This document shows, piece by piece, positions 36,371 to 45,404 of a stretch of DNA of 64,000 nucleotides (positions are counted from its first letter, which is position 1; each line of letters begins with the position of its first letter). The translations under genes and the position numbers were made by a program. This stretch comes from an uncultured Mycoplasmatota bacterium (GTDB lineage Bacteria; Bacillota_I; Bacilli_A; RF39; UBA660), in assembly GCA_947649365.1 (NCBI GenBank), contig CANSRH010000001.1, forward strand, positions 33,153-97,152. The letters are read 5' to 3'. The notes beneath the pieces were generated by a model. That model saw nothing but the letters and a program-made list of their open reading frames with translations. It was not told where the DNA came from and searched no databases.

Positions 36371-36754
36371 ATGAATGGTAGTTATTATCAAAATCCAACT
36401 TTTCCGGGAGCCAGTGATGTAAATAATTTTAATTCTCAAAACTATGCAACTGCTACGACCCCTCCTGGAAATTTGAGTTATAACCAAGATTTGGATATGG
36501 AACAGAGTTATATTGAGAATATTTTAAGATTGAATAAAGGAAAACGTGTGAAAGCTTTTTTCTCTTATCCGGATTCTGTGGAGTGGAAAGATAGAATTTA
36601 TAATGGTATCGTGGAGGAAGCAGGAAGAGACCACTTGATTTTAAGCGACCCCAATACTGGTAAATGGTTTTTACTTCGTCTGATTTATCTTAATTATGTG
36701 GAATTTGATGAACGGATTAATTATAGCCATGCTTATTCTGAAAAAACATTTTAA
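36371..36754 (+). CDS. gerQ: GerQ-type spore coat protein
   Basis: 127 aa. A low-complexity Asn/Tyr/Pro-rich N-terminus is followed by the conserved domain EQSYIENILRLNKGKRVKAFF, YNGIVEEAGRDHLILSDPNTGKWFLLRLIYLNYVEFDERI, matching GerQ (YwdL). In Bacillus it is crosslinked into the coat and needed for normal germination through CwlJ. Own promoter and terminator on the plus strand; GAGGTG before the ATG. Together with spo0A it supports a sporulation programme. Confidence 0.9.
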   Translation: MNGSYYQNPTFPGASDVNNFNSQNYATATTPPGNLSYNQDLDMEQSYIENILRLNKGKRVKAFFSYPDSVEWKDRIYNGIVEEAGRDHLILSDPNTGKWFLLRLIYLNYVEFDERINYSHAYSEKTF

Positions 36755-36761
36755 TTTAAAA

Positions 36762-36791
36762 AACTCGTAATTTATTTTACGGGTTCTTTTT
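36762..36791 (+). terminator. Terminator after gerQ
   Basis: AACTCGTAA-TTTATT-TTACGGGTT (one G-T pair) followed by CTTTTTT. Confidence 0.75.
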
Positions 36792-36836
36792 TACGTGATT
36801 TCCCTTTTAGAGATTATGGGATTATGATTTAAAACT

Positions 36837-37337
36837 TTAAAAGTAATATTGAAAATTGTTTTTTTCTCTTCCTAGTGTAGTGATAGGTCCATGTCCTGGA
36901 TAAATGATTGTTTCATTTGGAAAATTGGAAATTGTTTCTAGAGAGTTTTTCATTTTATTTTCATTTCCTGTTGGTAAGTCCATTCTACCAATGGCTCCAT
37001 TAAAAATAAAGTCTCCTGTAAACATTATTTTTTCTTTTTCAAAATAAAACGTTAGAGAATCACTAGAATGCCCTGGAGTTTTTAGTATTTTGTAATCGAA
37101 TTCTTTTATTGGTTCATTGTGCTTTGTATGGTATTTTTGTTCAAAATGTGTTAGAGCTCCCGTATGGTCAAAATGATTGTGGGTAAGTAGTATTCCTACT
37201 ACCTGTAAATCGTTTAGCTGATTTTCTATTTTTTCTTGTTCTGCCCCTGGATCAATTAAAATTGCTTCTTTTTTATGATTGATTACAATATAACAATTGG
37301 CTTGTAGCTCACCTACAGGAATACATTTTATGTTCAT
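36837..37337 (-). CDS. MBL-fold metallohydrolase (glyoxalase II-like)
   Basis: 166 aa, shorter than most YcbL/GloB-like enzymes (about 200). Metal motifs: THNHFDHTGAL (HxHxDH), TPGHSSDSLTFYF, MFTGDFIFNGAIGRMDLP and IYPGHGPITTLGREK. Probably hydrolyses a thioester or similar small substrate; the exact reaction is not decided by sequence. AAGGAA precedes the ATG. It converges on gerQ. Confidence 0.85.
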   Translation of the reverse strand: MNIKCIPVGELQANCYIVINHKKEAILIDPGAEQEKIENQLNDLQVVGILLTHNHFDHTGALTHFEQKYHTKHNEPIKEFDYKILKTPGHSSDSLTFYFEKEKIMFTGDFIFNGAIGRMDLPTGNENKMKNSLETISNFPNETIIYPGHGPITTLGREKNNFQYYF

Positions 37338-37477
37338 AAGTTCCTTCTTTCTAGTCTTTGGTGTATCTACTATATAATAAAATCTTATTTTTGAAAAGCC
37401 AGTTAGGATTTGATTAAGATTTTTATTAAAATTATTTCTAAATAATGATATACTATTTTATAGGATTAGGTGGTACT

Positions 37478-38023
37478 ATGAATTTGTTTTATATCTTGTT
37501 AATTTTTATTATTTTCTGTTCTACTTCTGGAATTGTTTATGTACTTTTTTTTAATAAAATGCAATATTTGAGAACAAAAATTGAGCAGGCAGAGGGAATC
37601 ATTGATGAAACATTAAGAAAAAGATATGATGCTCTTGTACGAGCAGATAATATTATTAAAACTTCCTTACAGGATGGAAAAGACTATTTTAAAGAGTTTC
37701 TTGCTTTGAAAAACAAAAAGATTAGTAATTTTGAAATGGATAGAAAGTTAAAAGAAGCGTTTGCTTTGCTTTATAAATTTAAAGATGACTATCCAGATCT
37801 TGGAACGAATAAAGAGTTAAAAGAAATTTTTTCTACTATCAAAGAAACTGATGAAAAAATAGCAGCATTTACAAGTTATTATAATAAAAATACAACTGAA
37901 TTGAATGAAATGATTCGTAAGTTTCCTTCTAATATGATTGGCAAAATTCATCATTTTCAATTAAGTGCTTTCTTCGATGGTAAGAATATGAACGACGATA
38001 TTTATGATGATTTTAAATTATAA
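37478..38023 (+). CDS. LemA-family protein
   Basis: About 181 aa. One N-terminal helix (LFYILLIFIIFCSTSGIVYVL), then a helical cytosolic or extracellular bundle with RTKIEQAEGIIDETLRKRYDALVRAD and KETDEKIAAFTSYYNKNTTELNEMIRKFPSNMIGK, the last part being a LemA hallmark. Start moved to ATG 37478 after AGGTGG. TATACT upstream may be the -10. Function of the family is poorly defined. Confidence 0.85.
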   Translation: MNLFYILLIFIIFCSTSGIVYVLFFNKMQYLRTKIEQAEGIIDETLRKRYDALVRADNIIKTSLQDGKDYFKEFLALKNKKISNFEMDRKLKEAFALLYKFKDDYPDLGTNKELKEIFSTIKETDEKIAAFTSYYNKNTTELNEMIRKFPSNMIGKIHHFQLSAFFDGKNMNDDIYDDFKL

Positions 38024-38025
38024 AA

Positions 38026-38057
38026 AAAACAACCTTAAATTTTTTACTGGTTGTTTT
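38026..38057. terminator. Bidirectional terminator between lemA and ung
   Basis: AAAACAACC / GGTTGTTTT stem (9 bp) with a 14-base loop and T-runs at both exits, serving two convergent genes. Confidence 0.8.
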
Positions 38058-38715
38058 TTAAATTCCAATCAATTGGTTCAAGTCCGTTTTGTTTTAAATA
38101 TTCATTGGTTTTGGAAAAAGGTTTGCTTCCAAAAAAACCATAACTTGCAGAAAAAGGACTTGGATGTGCAGAGGTAAGAATTAAGTGTTTTGGATTAGTA
38201 ATGTATTTTTGTTTTTCTTTTGCAAAGTTGCCCCATAAAATAAAAACGACTGGTTCTTCTTTGTTATTTAGTGTTTTAATTATATAATCGGTTAATCTTT
38301 CCCAACCTAAATTTCTGTGAGAGGCTGGCTTGTCCTTTTCTACTGTTAATACGGCATTTAAAAGTAAAACTCCTTGACGGGCCCAGTAAGATAAATCTCC
38401 TTCTGGAAATGGTTGTATTCCCAAATCACTTTCTAATTCTTTATAAATATTTTTTAGTGATGGTGGTACTTTTATTCCTTTTTGAACCGAGAAAGAAAGA
38501 CCATGCGCTTCTCCCACTCCATGATAGGGGTCTTGACCTACTATTACTACTTTTACATTTTTGTAGGGAGTTAATTTTAAAGCATTAAAAATATAATCTT
38601 TTGGAGGAAAAATCGTTTTTGTTTTGTATTCTTCTTCTACGACATGATAAAACTTTTTAAAGCCTTCTCCTTCAAAAACTACTTTTAATACTTGATCCCA
38701 ATCGTTATTTAACAT
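38044..38715 (-). CDS. ung: Uracil-DNA glycosylase
   Basis: 223 aa, family 1 UDG. Catalytic water-activating loop VGQDPYHGVGEAHGLSFSV with the Asp, PPSLKNIYKEL, and the minor-groove loop TSAHPSPFSASYGFFG with His. Removes uracil from DNA at the start of base-excision repair. Overlaps the upstream MFS gene by 11 bases. Confidence 0.97.
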   Translation of the reverse strand: MLNNDWDQVLKVVFEGEGFKKFYHVVEEEYKTKTIFPPKDYIFNALKLTPYKNVKVVIVGQDPYHGVGEAHGLSFSVQKGIKVPPSLKNIYKELESDLGIQPFPEGDLSYWARQGVLLLNAVLTVEKDKPASHRNLGWERLTDYIIKTLNNKEEPVVFILWGNFAKEKQKYITNPKHLILTSAHPSPFSASYGFFGSKPFSKTNEYLKQNGLEPIDWNLKNNQ

Positions 38716-39916
38716 ATTTTAACCTACTTTCTTTATTTCTTAAATACAATGCATAAAAGGCAAAAATGATTTGTAAAGCTATAAATAGACTACTTACTAA
38801 AAAGATGTATCGTAATCCATATACTAATATTGTTCCACATAAGAATACACCCACTGCTGTTCCAATATATTCTATCATTTCTTTTAAATTATTGAAAGAA
38901 AGTTGTTCTTCGCTATCATATCGATTGATATAAGGCGCGTGCGCAATGTCAAGGAAAGCGTCTGAACTTAGCTTTATAAATACAAATGCTAGTAACATAC
39001 AAAGTTTTGAATTAGAGAAAAATGCAATTGTATAAAGAAGAAAACGAACTCCATATTTTAAAAATATATTGATGTAATTATTTTTAAACGTTAATTTGGA
39101 AATGACTAGAGAACCAATGATAACACTCGCAAGCCCTAAGATAATATTCATGTTAGAGATGGCTGATGCTTCAAAGTGAAAGTAATCCGCTAGAAGAAGG
39201 ACTTGCATTTCGATAAGACAACTATAAGAAATTTCTCCAAAAATAACAAATAATAAATATATTTTTGATATTTTGTCTTTTCTTATCGTCTTTATTATCT
39301 TATTTAATTGATTGGTGTACTTATTCTTCTCTTCTTTTTGGGTATATTTTTCTAAATTGGTTTTTGTTAGTAGAAGGAAAGGGATAAAGGTTAATATACA
39401 TGCAATGAATATATAGAAATTATAATTGATATTTAATCCTCCAATGCTTTTTCCAAGTAAAATTCCTGTTAAAAATACCCCGAAATAGTAACCTGCATCA
39501 TAAAGTATATCTTTCATTGCATAAATTTTATCGTCTTTTTTTATTAACGTAATGAGCGGATATAAGGATATCCATAGTTCTACATCAATTACATAATCTA
39601 GCATAATTAAAAATTTGATAGGTATGTTGTATCCGGTTTCGTTTAATAAAAATAAAAGAAACATCGTGATACTTTTTCCTAAAAATAAAGAACAAGTAAA
39701 TTTTTTCAATTTGTTTTTGGTAATGAAATTAGAGCTTAAAAAAATGACAGAAACGGATAGTATGGAGCATAAGCTAAATACAATGCTTATGGTTCCTATT
39801 GATAACTGATTGTCTGCCATCCATAATTCTTGAAACATGTAAAAAATACCATCTGCTAAAGAGTAAAGTCCTAAAACTAGAAATAACCTTCTTAATTCCT
39901 TATTTATTTTTTTCAT
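38705..39916 (-). CDS. MFS-type membrane transporter
   Basis: 403 aa, about 12 hydrophobic helices. The loop between helices 2 and 3 (SSNFITKNKLKKF) is a loose form of the MFS motif A, and a charged central loop separates two halves (KTNLEKYTQKEEKNKYTNQL). Substrate unknown. Ribosome site AGAAAG is modest. It overlaps ung by 11 bases and follows rlmH closely, so it may belong to the walJ-rlmH transcript. Confidence 0.75.
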   Translation of the reverse strand: MKKINKELRRLFLVLGLYSLADGIFYMFQELWMADNQLSIGTISIVFSLCSILSVSVIFLSSNFITKNKLKKFTCSLFLGKSITMFLLFLLNETGYNIPIKFLIMLDYVIDVELWISLYPLITLIKKDDKIYAMKDILYDAGYYFGVFLTGILLGKSIGGLNINYNFYIFIACILTFIPFLLLTKTNLEKYTQKEEKNKYTNQLNKIIKTIRKDKISKIYLLFVIFGEISYSCLIEMQVLLLADYFHFEASAISNMNIILGLASVIIGSLVISKLTFKNNYINIFLKYGVRFLLYTIAFFSNSKLCMLLAFVFIKLSSDAFLDIAHAPYINRYDSEEQLSFNNLKEMIEYIGTAVGVFLCGTILVYGLRYIFLVSSLFIALQIIFAFYALYLRNKESRLKYVK

Positions 39917-39929
39917 AGTTTACTTCTTT

Positions 39930-40367
39930 CTATTTATGATATGTTTCATTGTTTTGAATTTTAAATGCTCGATAGATTTGTTCTAATAGGATTCCCCGAA
40001 AAAGTCCATGGGGATAAGTCATTTTGGAAAAAGAAAGCGCATAGTTACTTCTTTTTTTTATGTTATCTGATAAACCATCTGAACTACCTATAATAAAAGT
40101 AATTGTACTTTTGGTTATAAACGTTGTTTCTATAAAATTAGCAAATTCTTTACTCGTTTTTTCTTTTCCTTCTATTTCTAAAGTAACTACATAGTCTTTC
40201 CAGTCAATATGTTTTAATATGCTTTGTTCTTCTTTTATTAAGTTGTTTTCGTCTTTTAATTCTATGATTTCTAGTTTATGGTATCGATTGATTCTTTTTT
40301 GATAATCATGAATTAAATCGACTAGATAGTTTTCTTTTATTTTTCCTAAACATATTATTTTAATCAT
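39930..40367 (-). CDS. rlmH: 23S rRNA (pseudouridine-1915 N3)-methyltransferase RlmH
   Basis: 145 aa SPOUT methyltransferase, slightly shorter than the usual 159. MIKIICLGKIKENYLVDLIHDYQKRI at the start; SAM-knot region TFIIGSSDGLSDNIKKRSNYALSFSKMTYPHGLFRGILLEQIYRAFKI. It lies downstream of walJ with a 4-base ATGA overlap, a classic Firmicutes arrangement. Confidence 0.97.
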   Translation of the reverse strand: MIKIICLGKIKENYLVDLIHDYQKRINRYHKLEIIELKDENNLIKEEQSILKHIDWKDYVVTLEIEGKEKTSKEFANFIETTFITKSTITFIIGSSDGLSDNIKKRSNYALSFSKMTYPHGLFRGILLEQIYRAFKIQNNETYHK

Positions 40368-41125
40368 GATATAACCTCTGTAATCTCAGAACGTTTGGCA
40401 CAACTTATGTCATTAAATTCTATTTCGTATTCTTTTAAGGTAGTGTGTAACATTTCTAATGCTTTTTCTTCTGTGTTGTTGATATGACTTAGATGCATTA
40501 GAATTATTTTTTGTGTGTGCGGACCAATGAGTTTGCTTAAATAAAATGCTGCATCTTTGTTGGATAAATGTCCATAACTTCCAACGACTCGGGTTTTTAG
40601 CCATTTTGGATAGGGTCCATTTAAGAGCATTTCAATATCATGATTGCTTTCAAATAAATAAATTTCTTTGTCTTTTAACTGATTAAAGTATTTACGATTG
40701 ACATATCCTGTATCTGTTACGTAGACTACTGATTCTCCTTTGTTTTCTAATATAAAGTTTCTGGCATCTGGAGCATCATGAGACGATTTGATGGTTGCAA
40801 TTTTTAAATCTTTTAGATACATATCGTCATCATAGATGATAATATTTTCGTATTCTTTTATTTCTTCTAAATCGTAAAACATTTTTTGACTGAGTAATAC
40901 CGCTGTTTTGTATTTGTTAACAAACGTTTTTAAGGCACTTGTATGGTCTTTGTGGGTATGACTAATTAAGATGTAATCTATTTCTTCAGGATTTACACCA
41001 ATGCTATTTAAGTGTTCTTTTATGTATTTGGCATTTCTACCTATATCTATGAGTAATTTTACTTCTTTTGTTTCTATGTAGGTAGAGTTTCCGTCCGATC
41101 CACTAGCAAGTACAACAACACGCAT
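40364..41125 (-). CDS. walJ: WalJ (YycJ)-type MBL-fold nuclease
   Basis: 253 aa metallo-beta-lactamase fold. Motifs VLASGSDGNSTYIETKEVKLLID, ILISHTHKDHTSAL (HxHxDH), VTDTGYV and GHLSNKDAAFYL, HLSHINN. Orthologues act with the WalRK wall regulon or as a DNase in mismatch repair. Here walR and walK are not adjacent. Start codon overlaps the stop of the M23/LysM gene by one base. Confidence 0.92.
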   Translation of the reverse strand: MRVVVLASGSDGNSTYIETKEVKLLIDIGRNAKYIKEHLNSIGVNPEEIDYILISHTHKDHTSALKTFVNKYKTAVLLSQKMFYDLEEIKEYENIIIYDDDMYLKDLKIATIKSSHDAPDARNFILENKGESVVYVTDTGYVNRKYFNQLKDKEIYLFESNHDIEMLLNGPYPKWLKTRVVGSYGHLSNKDAAFYLSKLIGPHTQKIILMHLSHINNTEEKALEMLHTTLKEYEIEFNDISCAKRSEITEVIS

Positions 41126-42633
41126 TATCTAAATACACTCCAAGGATTTAACCACGTACCATGATCTGGCTCTCCTCTTGAGACACCAAAGTGTAAGTGG
41201 GCTCCTGTTGAAGAACCACTGCTTCCCATATATCCAACGACTTGTCCACGAGAGACTTTGTCTCCAACATTTACAGCTACGTTTTGTAGAAGATGGGCAT
41301 ATATGGTGTAATAACCATCCCCATGATTGATTACAACAAAGTTTCCATAGGTTCTACCACAAGTATTTCTATAAGAACCTACATTGGCACATATGGTATT
41401 TATTTCTGTCACTGTTCCTTCACGTGATGCATAAATAGGAGACCCCATTCCTGTTCCAGAGATATCTAGAGCATTGTGAAACGATCCCCAACGCCATTCG
41501 AAACCAGAGGTTATAACATATGGACGATTGGTTGGCCATCCCCATTTTTTTCCGTTGTCTACATAATTTCCTTTTGGTTTGGATCCACCTTTGGTTGTAA
41601 TTTGATTTTGTTTTTCTCGAATGGTTACTGTGTTTATTGTTTCTACACTTTGTGATTGTTCTCCATTGATAATTTGTTTTTTCGTTGTTATTCTGTCAAT
41701 CCCTGTAATTCCTGTTTGAGTCACTTCGTTGAAAGATACTGGTCTTGTTTCATCATATTGCGTTTCACTATCGTATTCTTGTTCTTGGTCTTCTACTGAA
41801 TGAATACTTTCTACTAGAGTAAGTATTGGATTAATTAGGGCAATGTTTACTTGGTCACCAATTGCTAAAATACTATTTTCATTTCTGAATTTTGGATTGG
41901 CAACTAAGAATTCTTTGGGGTTTAGTTTGTTATTTTCTGAAATTGATGCAATAGTATCTCCATTATTTACTACATATTTTGATTGTTCTTTGGAAGAACC
42001 AAACAGTAAGTATTGGGTAAGTTCGTTGGCATTAGTGAATATCTTTTCATTGACACTAATGTGTGCTTCTTTGATGGTAATGGTTTCTTGAAAATACATG
42101 TTTTCAATCAATGTTCCCACTGTTTCAATCGCTTCTTGGGTGTTGTTTATGTAGGATTTATAGTCTTCTTCGTTTACAAATGAGGTAATTACACTTTTGA
42201 TTGCTTCTTCAAATATTTCTTTGTTTAATACATTTAGAGTAATGTCTTCTTTTTCTTCTTCATTGAATTTAATCTTAATTGTATATCCTTGTATCGTAAA
42301 ATCGTCTTCATCTTTTATTTTTTCGTAAATGTCTTTGGCACTGGTAATTTTTTCATTGTAAGTATGATATTCTTTGATGACAAACCCATTGGGTGGATAA
42401 ACAGTTTCTACTTCATAGGCTTCTTTGATGTCTTTTTGCTCTTCATTTATTAGAGCATACAATTCTTGTTGGTTTTTAATTAGGCCTAGTTTGTTTCCAT
42501 TTAGGTAAACTTGATATACTTTGTTTGCATAATTAAAATTACGGTCTGTTAATCCAATGATTAAAAATAAGACTCCTATGATACTTGTAATTAATATAGT
42601 TTTTATACAATCCTTTTTTTTCAATTTGATCAC
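41125..42633 (-). CDS. Membrane-anchored LysM/G5-like/M23 peptidase
   Basis: 502 aa. One N-terminal helix (TILITSIIGVLFLIIGL), a long extracellular region, a LysM-like domain (YVVNNGDTIASISENNKLNP, about 225-270), a G5-like segment (TGITGIDRITTKKQIINGE) and a C-terminal M23 domain with SFHNALDISGTG (HxxxD), INHGDGYYTIYAHLL and GAHLHFGVSRG (HLH). Zinc ligands are complete. Cleaves peptidoglycan crosslinks outside the membrane. It sits between dnaB and walJ; 5 bases after dnaB. Confidence 0.9.
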   Translation of the reverse strand: MIKLKKKDCIKTILITSIIGVLFLIIGLTDRNFNYANKVYQVYLNGNKLGLIKNQQELYALINEEQKDIKEAYEVETVYPPNGFVIKEYHTYNEKITSAKDIYEKIKDEDDFTIQGYTIKIKFNEEEKEDITLNVLNKEIFEEAIKSVITSFVNEEDYKSYINNTQEAIETVGTLIENMYFQETITIKEAHISVNEKIFTNANELTQYLLFGSSKEQSKYVVNNGDTIASISENNKLNPKEFLVANPKFRNENSILAIGDQVNIALINPILTLVESIHSVEDQEQEYDSETQYDETRPVSFNEVTQTGITGIDRITTKKQIINGEQSQSVETINTVTIREKQNQITTKGGSKPKGNYVDNGKKWGWPTNRPYVITSGFEWRWGSFHNALDISGTGMGSPIYASREGTVTEINTICANVGSYRNTCGRTYGNFVVINHGDGYYTIYAHLLQNVAVNVGDKVSRGQVVGYMGSSGSSTGAHLHFGVSRGEPDHGTWLNPWSVFR

Positions 42634-42638
42634 CTTTT

Positions 42639-43994
42639 TTAAAATTCTTCTGCTGGTTCTACTTTTAAGTAATTTTTGAAACAGCTTTTGTTTAGCTCGA
42701 ATAGTATTTGTATCGCTCCCGTTGAACCACTTCTGTGTTTCGCTATGATTAAATCAACTGGTACAATGGTTAGTTTTTGTTCTGCGGTTTTGTCTTCATG
42801 ATAATCTTGACGATTTAAAAACATAACTATGTCTGCATCTTGCTCGATTGAACCAGACTCACGCAAATCTACTAGTCTTGGCTGATTGGTATCTTTTCTT
42901 TGCTCTGCACCACGAGTTAATTGAGCAAGAGCAATGACTGGAACATTTAGTTCAATAGCCATTTTCTTTAATGACCTTGAAATTTCTGATACTTCTATTT
43001 GACGAGATTCTGCTCTTCCACCTGTTGTTACTAACTGCAAATAGTCAATAACTACTAGAGCAAGGCCTTTTTCACTGTTTGCTAATCTTCGGCATTTGGC
43101 TCTAATTTCAGGAGCTGTGACTGCCACATTGTCTTCAATATAAATATTGGTGTCTGCTAGTTGGCTCATGGCCTCGTTGTATTTCTTCCAATCACTATGG
43201 TCAAGCATTCCTGTTTTTAATTTTTCTCCTTCAATTCCTCCGACAGCACTAATCATACGATTTACTAGTTGTTCACTGGCCATTTCTAAATTGAATACAG
43301 CAACTGCTTTGTCTGTTGTCATAGCAGCATTGGTTGCAATATTTAAGGCAAAAGCTGTTTTACCCATGGCAGGACGGGCTCCCAAAATTATGAGTTCTCC
43401 TCCATGTAGGCCACTCGTTGCTTTATCTAAATCATAAAAACCTGTTTCTAATCCTGTGATTACACTTTTGTTTTTTGCTAATTGTTCTAGATTTTCTTGC
43501 GCCCGTCTTAATACTTCTGAAATGGGTGTAAGTTCTGATGTTACTCTAGATTTTGCAACGTCCAAAATTTTTCTTTCAGAGTTGTCTAATAAGTACGCTA
43601 AATCTTTGTCTTCTTCATACGTTGCTTCAATAATATTGGTTGCTGTGTCAATTAGGTTACGTCGGATGGATTTTTCTTTTATGATTTTTATGTAAGAATC
43701 TAAGTTTGCAATGGTTGCTACAGAGTCAATTACATCCGTTAAATAATCAATTCCTCCAATAGCATTTAAGTTTTTTTGCTTGTCTAGTTCGTTTTTTATA
43801 GTGGTTATATCTACTGGTGTACTTGTTTTGTGTAGTTCCACTAAAGCTTCAAAGATTTTTTTATTGGCTTCTTTGTAAAACATAGTTGGTGTTACTTCTT
43901 CTACTACTTTTTCTAAAGCATATTTATTTAGAAAACATACACCTAGGACACTCATTTCTGCTTCTTCATTTTGGGGCATTTGTTTTACAGCCAT
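42639..43994 (-). CDS. dnaB: Replicative DNA helicase DnaB (DnaC in B. subtilis)
   Basis: 451 aa. N-terminal helical domain (QNEEAEMSVLGVCFLNKYAL), RecA-like ATPase with Walker A LGARPAMGKTAFALNIA, Walker B LVVIDYLQLV, and HRSGSTGAIQILF near the end. AAGGTG before ATG. It follows rplI as in many Firmicutes near oriC. Confidence 0.98.
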   Translation of the reverse strand: MAVKQMPQNEEAEMSVLGVCFLNKYALEKVVEEVTPTMFYKEANKKIFEALVELHKTSTPVDITTIKNELDKQKNLNAIGGIDYLTDVIDSVATIANLDSYIKIIKEKSIRRNLIDTATNIIEATYEEDKDLAYLLDNSERKILDVAKSRVTSELTPISEVLRRAQENLEQLAKNKSVITGLETGFYDLDKATSGLHGGELIILGARPAMGKTAFALNIATNAAMTTDKAVAVFNLEMASEQLVNRMISAVGGIEGEKLKTGMLDHSDWKKYNEAMSQLADTNIYIEDNVAVTAPEIRAKCRRLANSEKGLALVVIDYLQLVTTGGRAESRQIEVSEISRSLKKMAIELNVPVIALAQLTRGAEQRKDTNQPRLVDLRESGSIEQDADIVMFLNRQDYHEDKTAEQKLTIVPVDLIIAKHRSGSTGAIQILFELNKSCFKNYLKVEPAEEF

Positions 43995-44006
43995 TGTTTC
44001 ACCTTC

Positions 44007-44450
44007 TTACTTTTCTTTGATTTTTATTGTTAGTTTTGTCTTTACTTTTTTATGTAGTTCTAGTTCGATTTCATGACATCCTAATGTATCAATGACTCCA
44101 TCAATGTGAATGCATTTTTTATCTATGTTAAATCCTTGACGTTTTAATTCTTCATTGATTTGTTTCGTTGAAATGGAACCAAACGTTTTGCCATCTTTTC
44201 CTGCTTTCGTTAAGAAGATAAACTCCTTTGTTTGGATTTTATTTGCTATTTCTTGACATTCTTTTATTTTTGCGTCTTCCTCTTGTCTTCTAGTTTCTAG
44301 CTCACTTTCTAATACTTCTTTACTTTTTTTAGAGTAAGGAACGGCTAGTTTGTTTTTGATTAAAAAGTTATTGGCATACCCATCACTGACTTCTAGGATG
44401 TCGTCTTTTTTTCCTTGTTTTTTTACATCTTGTAATAGGATTACTTTCAT
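44007..44450 (-). CDS. rplI: 50S ribosomal protein L9
   Basis: 147 aa. [37 protein letters not shown] is the standard N-terminal domain; a long connecting helix with [22 protein letters not shown] leads to the C-terminal domain [21 protein letters not shown] site 7 bases upstream. rplI usually follows rpsR (or a DHH gene); here a 4.8-kb insert separates them. Confidence 0.98.
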   Translation of the reverse strand: MKVILLQDVKKQGKKDDILEVSDGYANNFLIKNKLAVPYSKKSKEVLESELETRRQEEDAKIKECQEIANKIQTKEFIFLTKAGKDGKTFGSISTKQINEELKRQGFNIDKKCIHIDGVIDTLGCHEIELELHKKVKTKLTIKIKEK

Positions 44451-44498
44451 TTTTAAACCCTCCCATTCGTTATCTATTATAGCATGTTTTTCTTTGCG

Positions 44499-45350
44499 TT
44501 AGCAACGGAAATTGCCTTTCATGATGGCATCTATCGCTTGTAAATTATTTTTTACTTCTAATGAGAGTACTCGTTTTATGCCTTCTAACACATTTTCTTT
44601 TGTTTGCTCTTTTATATCCATAAATACTTCATTGAATTGAATTTCTTTTATTTTTTCTAGATATTCTTTTAAAACACTTATTTCTTTATAGGATCCATTT
44701 TTTAGAAAATTTTCTATTGTTAGAGAGGCTGGTGGTGTATTTCTTGTTAATGGTGTATCTTGGTATTGCAATTTGTATCCGTTTTCATTCTCGTCTTGAA
44801 TTCTAATTGTTCCGTAGAGTCCAAAGTCATAAAAAGGAGAAAAATGAAGAAAGGAATCTTCTACATAGGTTTCTAAATTGGCTGGTTTTAAATCACTATT
44901 GCCTAATAAAATTTGAATAATGAATCGCTCTAATAATTCTTGTTCTATCTCTTTACTATAAATTAAATGATTTTTTAAACAATACCATTGTAGTAAAACT
45001 TTTAAATCTGTTACAGTATACAAAGGTTTATTAGAAAAATAATTGCAATACTCTTTCATCATATCATAGATATTTTTTATTTCTTTTTTTTGCATCGTAT
45101 AGTCTTCTGATATTATCCCTTTTTGATTTTTTCTTTTGGCCAGATCATTTCTTACAACAGGCAAGTCTAGTTTGGCTATAATACGCGGATAAAATAGTTC
45201 TCGATAGCTCATCAAAATATCTTGTATTTTAAATAATTTAATTGATTGTCTATTTGTATACCATCCTTCACAATAGTCTCCTTGTTTCCAGTTCAATTTA
45301 TCAATCGGTTTATAATTATCAATAATACAATACCCATTTCTTCTTTTCAT
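44499..45350 (-). CDS. HipA-like serine/threonine kinase domain protein (copy 1)
   Basis: About 283 aa, no signal peptide. The catalytic half matches HipA/PI-kinase-like enzymes: FIIQILLGNSDLKPANLETY (GNxDxxxxN catalytic loop) followed by FSPFYDFGLYG (Mg-binding DFG-like Asp). Upstream, SYRELFYPRIIAKLDLPVVRNDLA and GIISEDY correspond to the N-lobe and hinge. HipA proteins of E. coli phosphorylate a glutamyl-tRNA synthetase. There is no HipB-type repressor next to it. The start may be ATG 45350 or GTG 45359; predicted leaders are very short. A paralogue lies 3 kb upstream. Confidence 0.7.
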   Translation of the reverse strand: MKRRNGYCIIDNYKPIDKLNWKQGDYCEGWYTNRQSIKLFKIQDILMSYRELFYPRIIAKLDLPVVRNDLAKRKNQKGIISEDYTMQKKEIKNIYDMMKEYCNYFSNKPLYTVTDLKVLLQWYCLKNHLIYSKEIEQELLERFIIQILLGNSDLKPANLETYVEDSFLHFSPFYDFGLYGTIRIQDENENGYKLQYQDTPLTRNTPPASLTIENFLKNGSYKEISVLKEYLEKIKEIQFNEVFMDIKEQTKENVLEGIKRVLSLEVKNNLQAIDAIMKGNFRC

Positions 45351-45367
45351 AACTATCACAAATGTCT

Positions 45368-45395
45368 ATTTTAACATAGGTTGCTTTTCTTGCAA
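45368..45395 (-). promoter_or_regulatory. Promoter of HipA-like copy 1
   Basis: TTGCAA-N16-TAAAAT on the minus strand. The -10 ends 17 bases before ATG 45350, so the mRNA would have a leader of about 10 bases, or start at the GTG. Confidence 0.65.
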
Positions 45396-45404
45396 AATAA
45401 AAAG

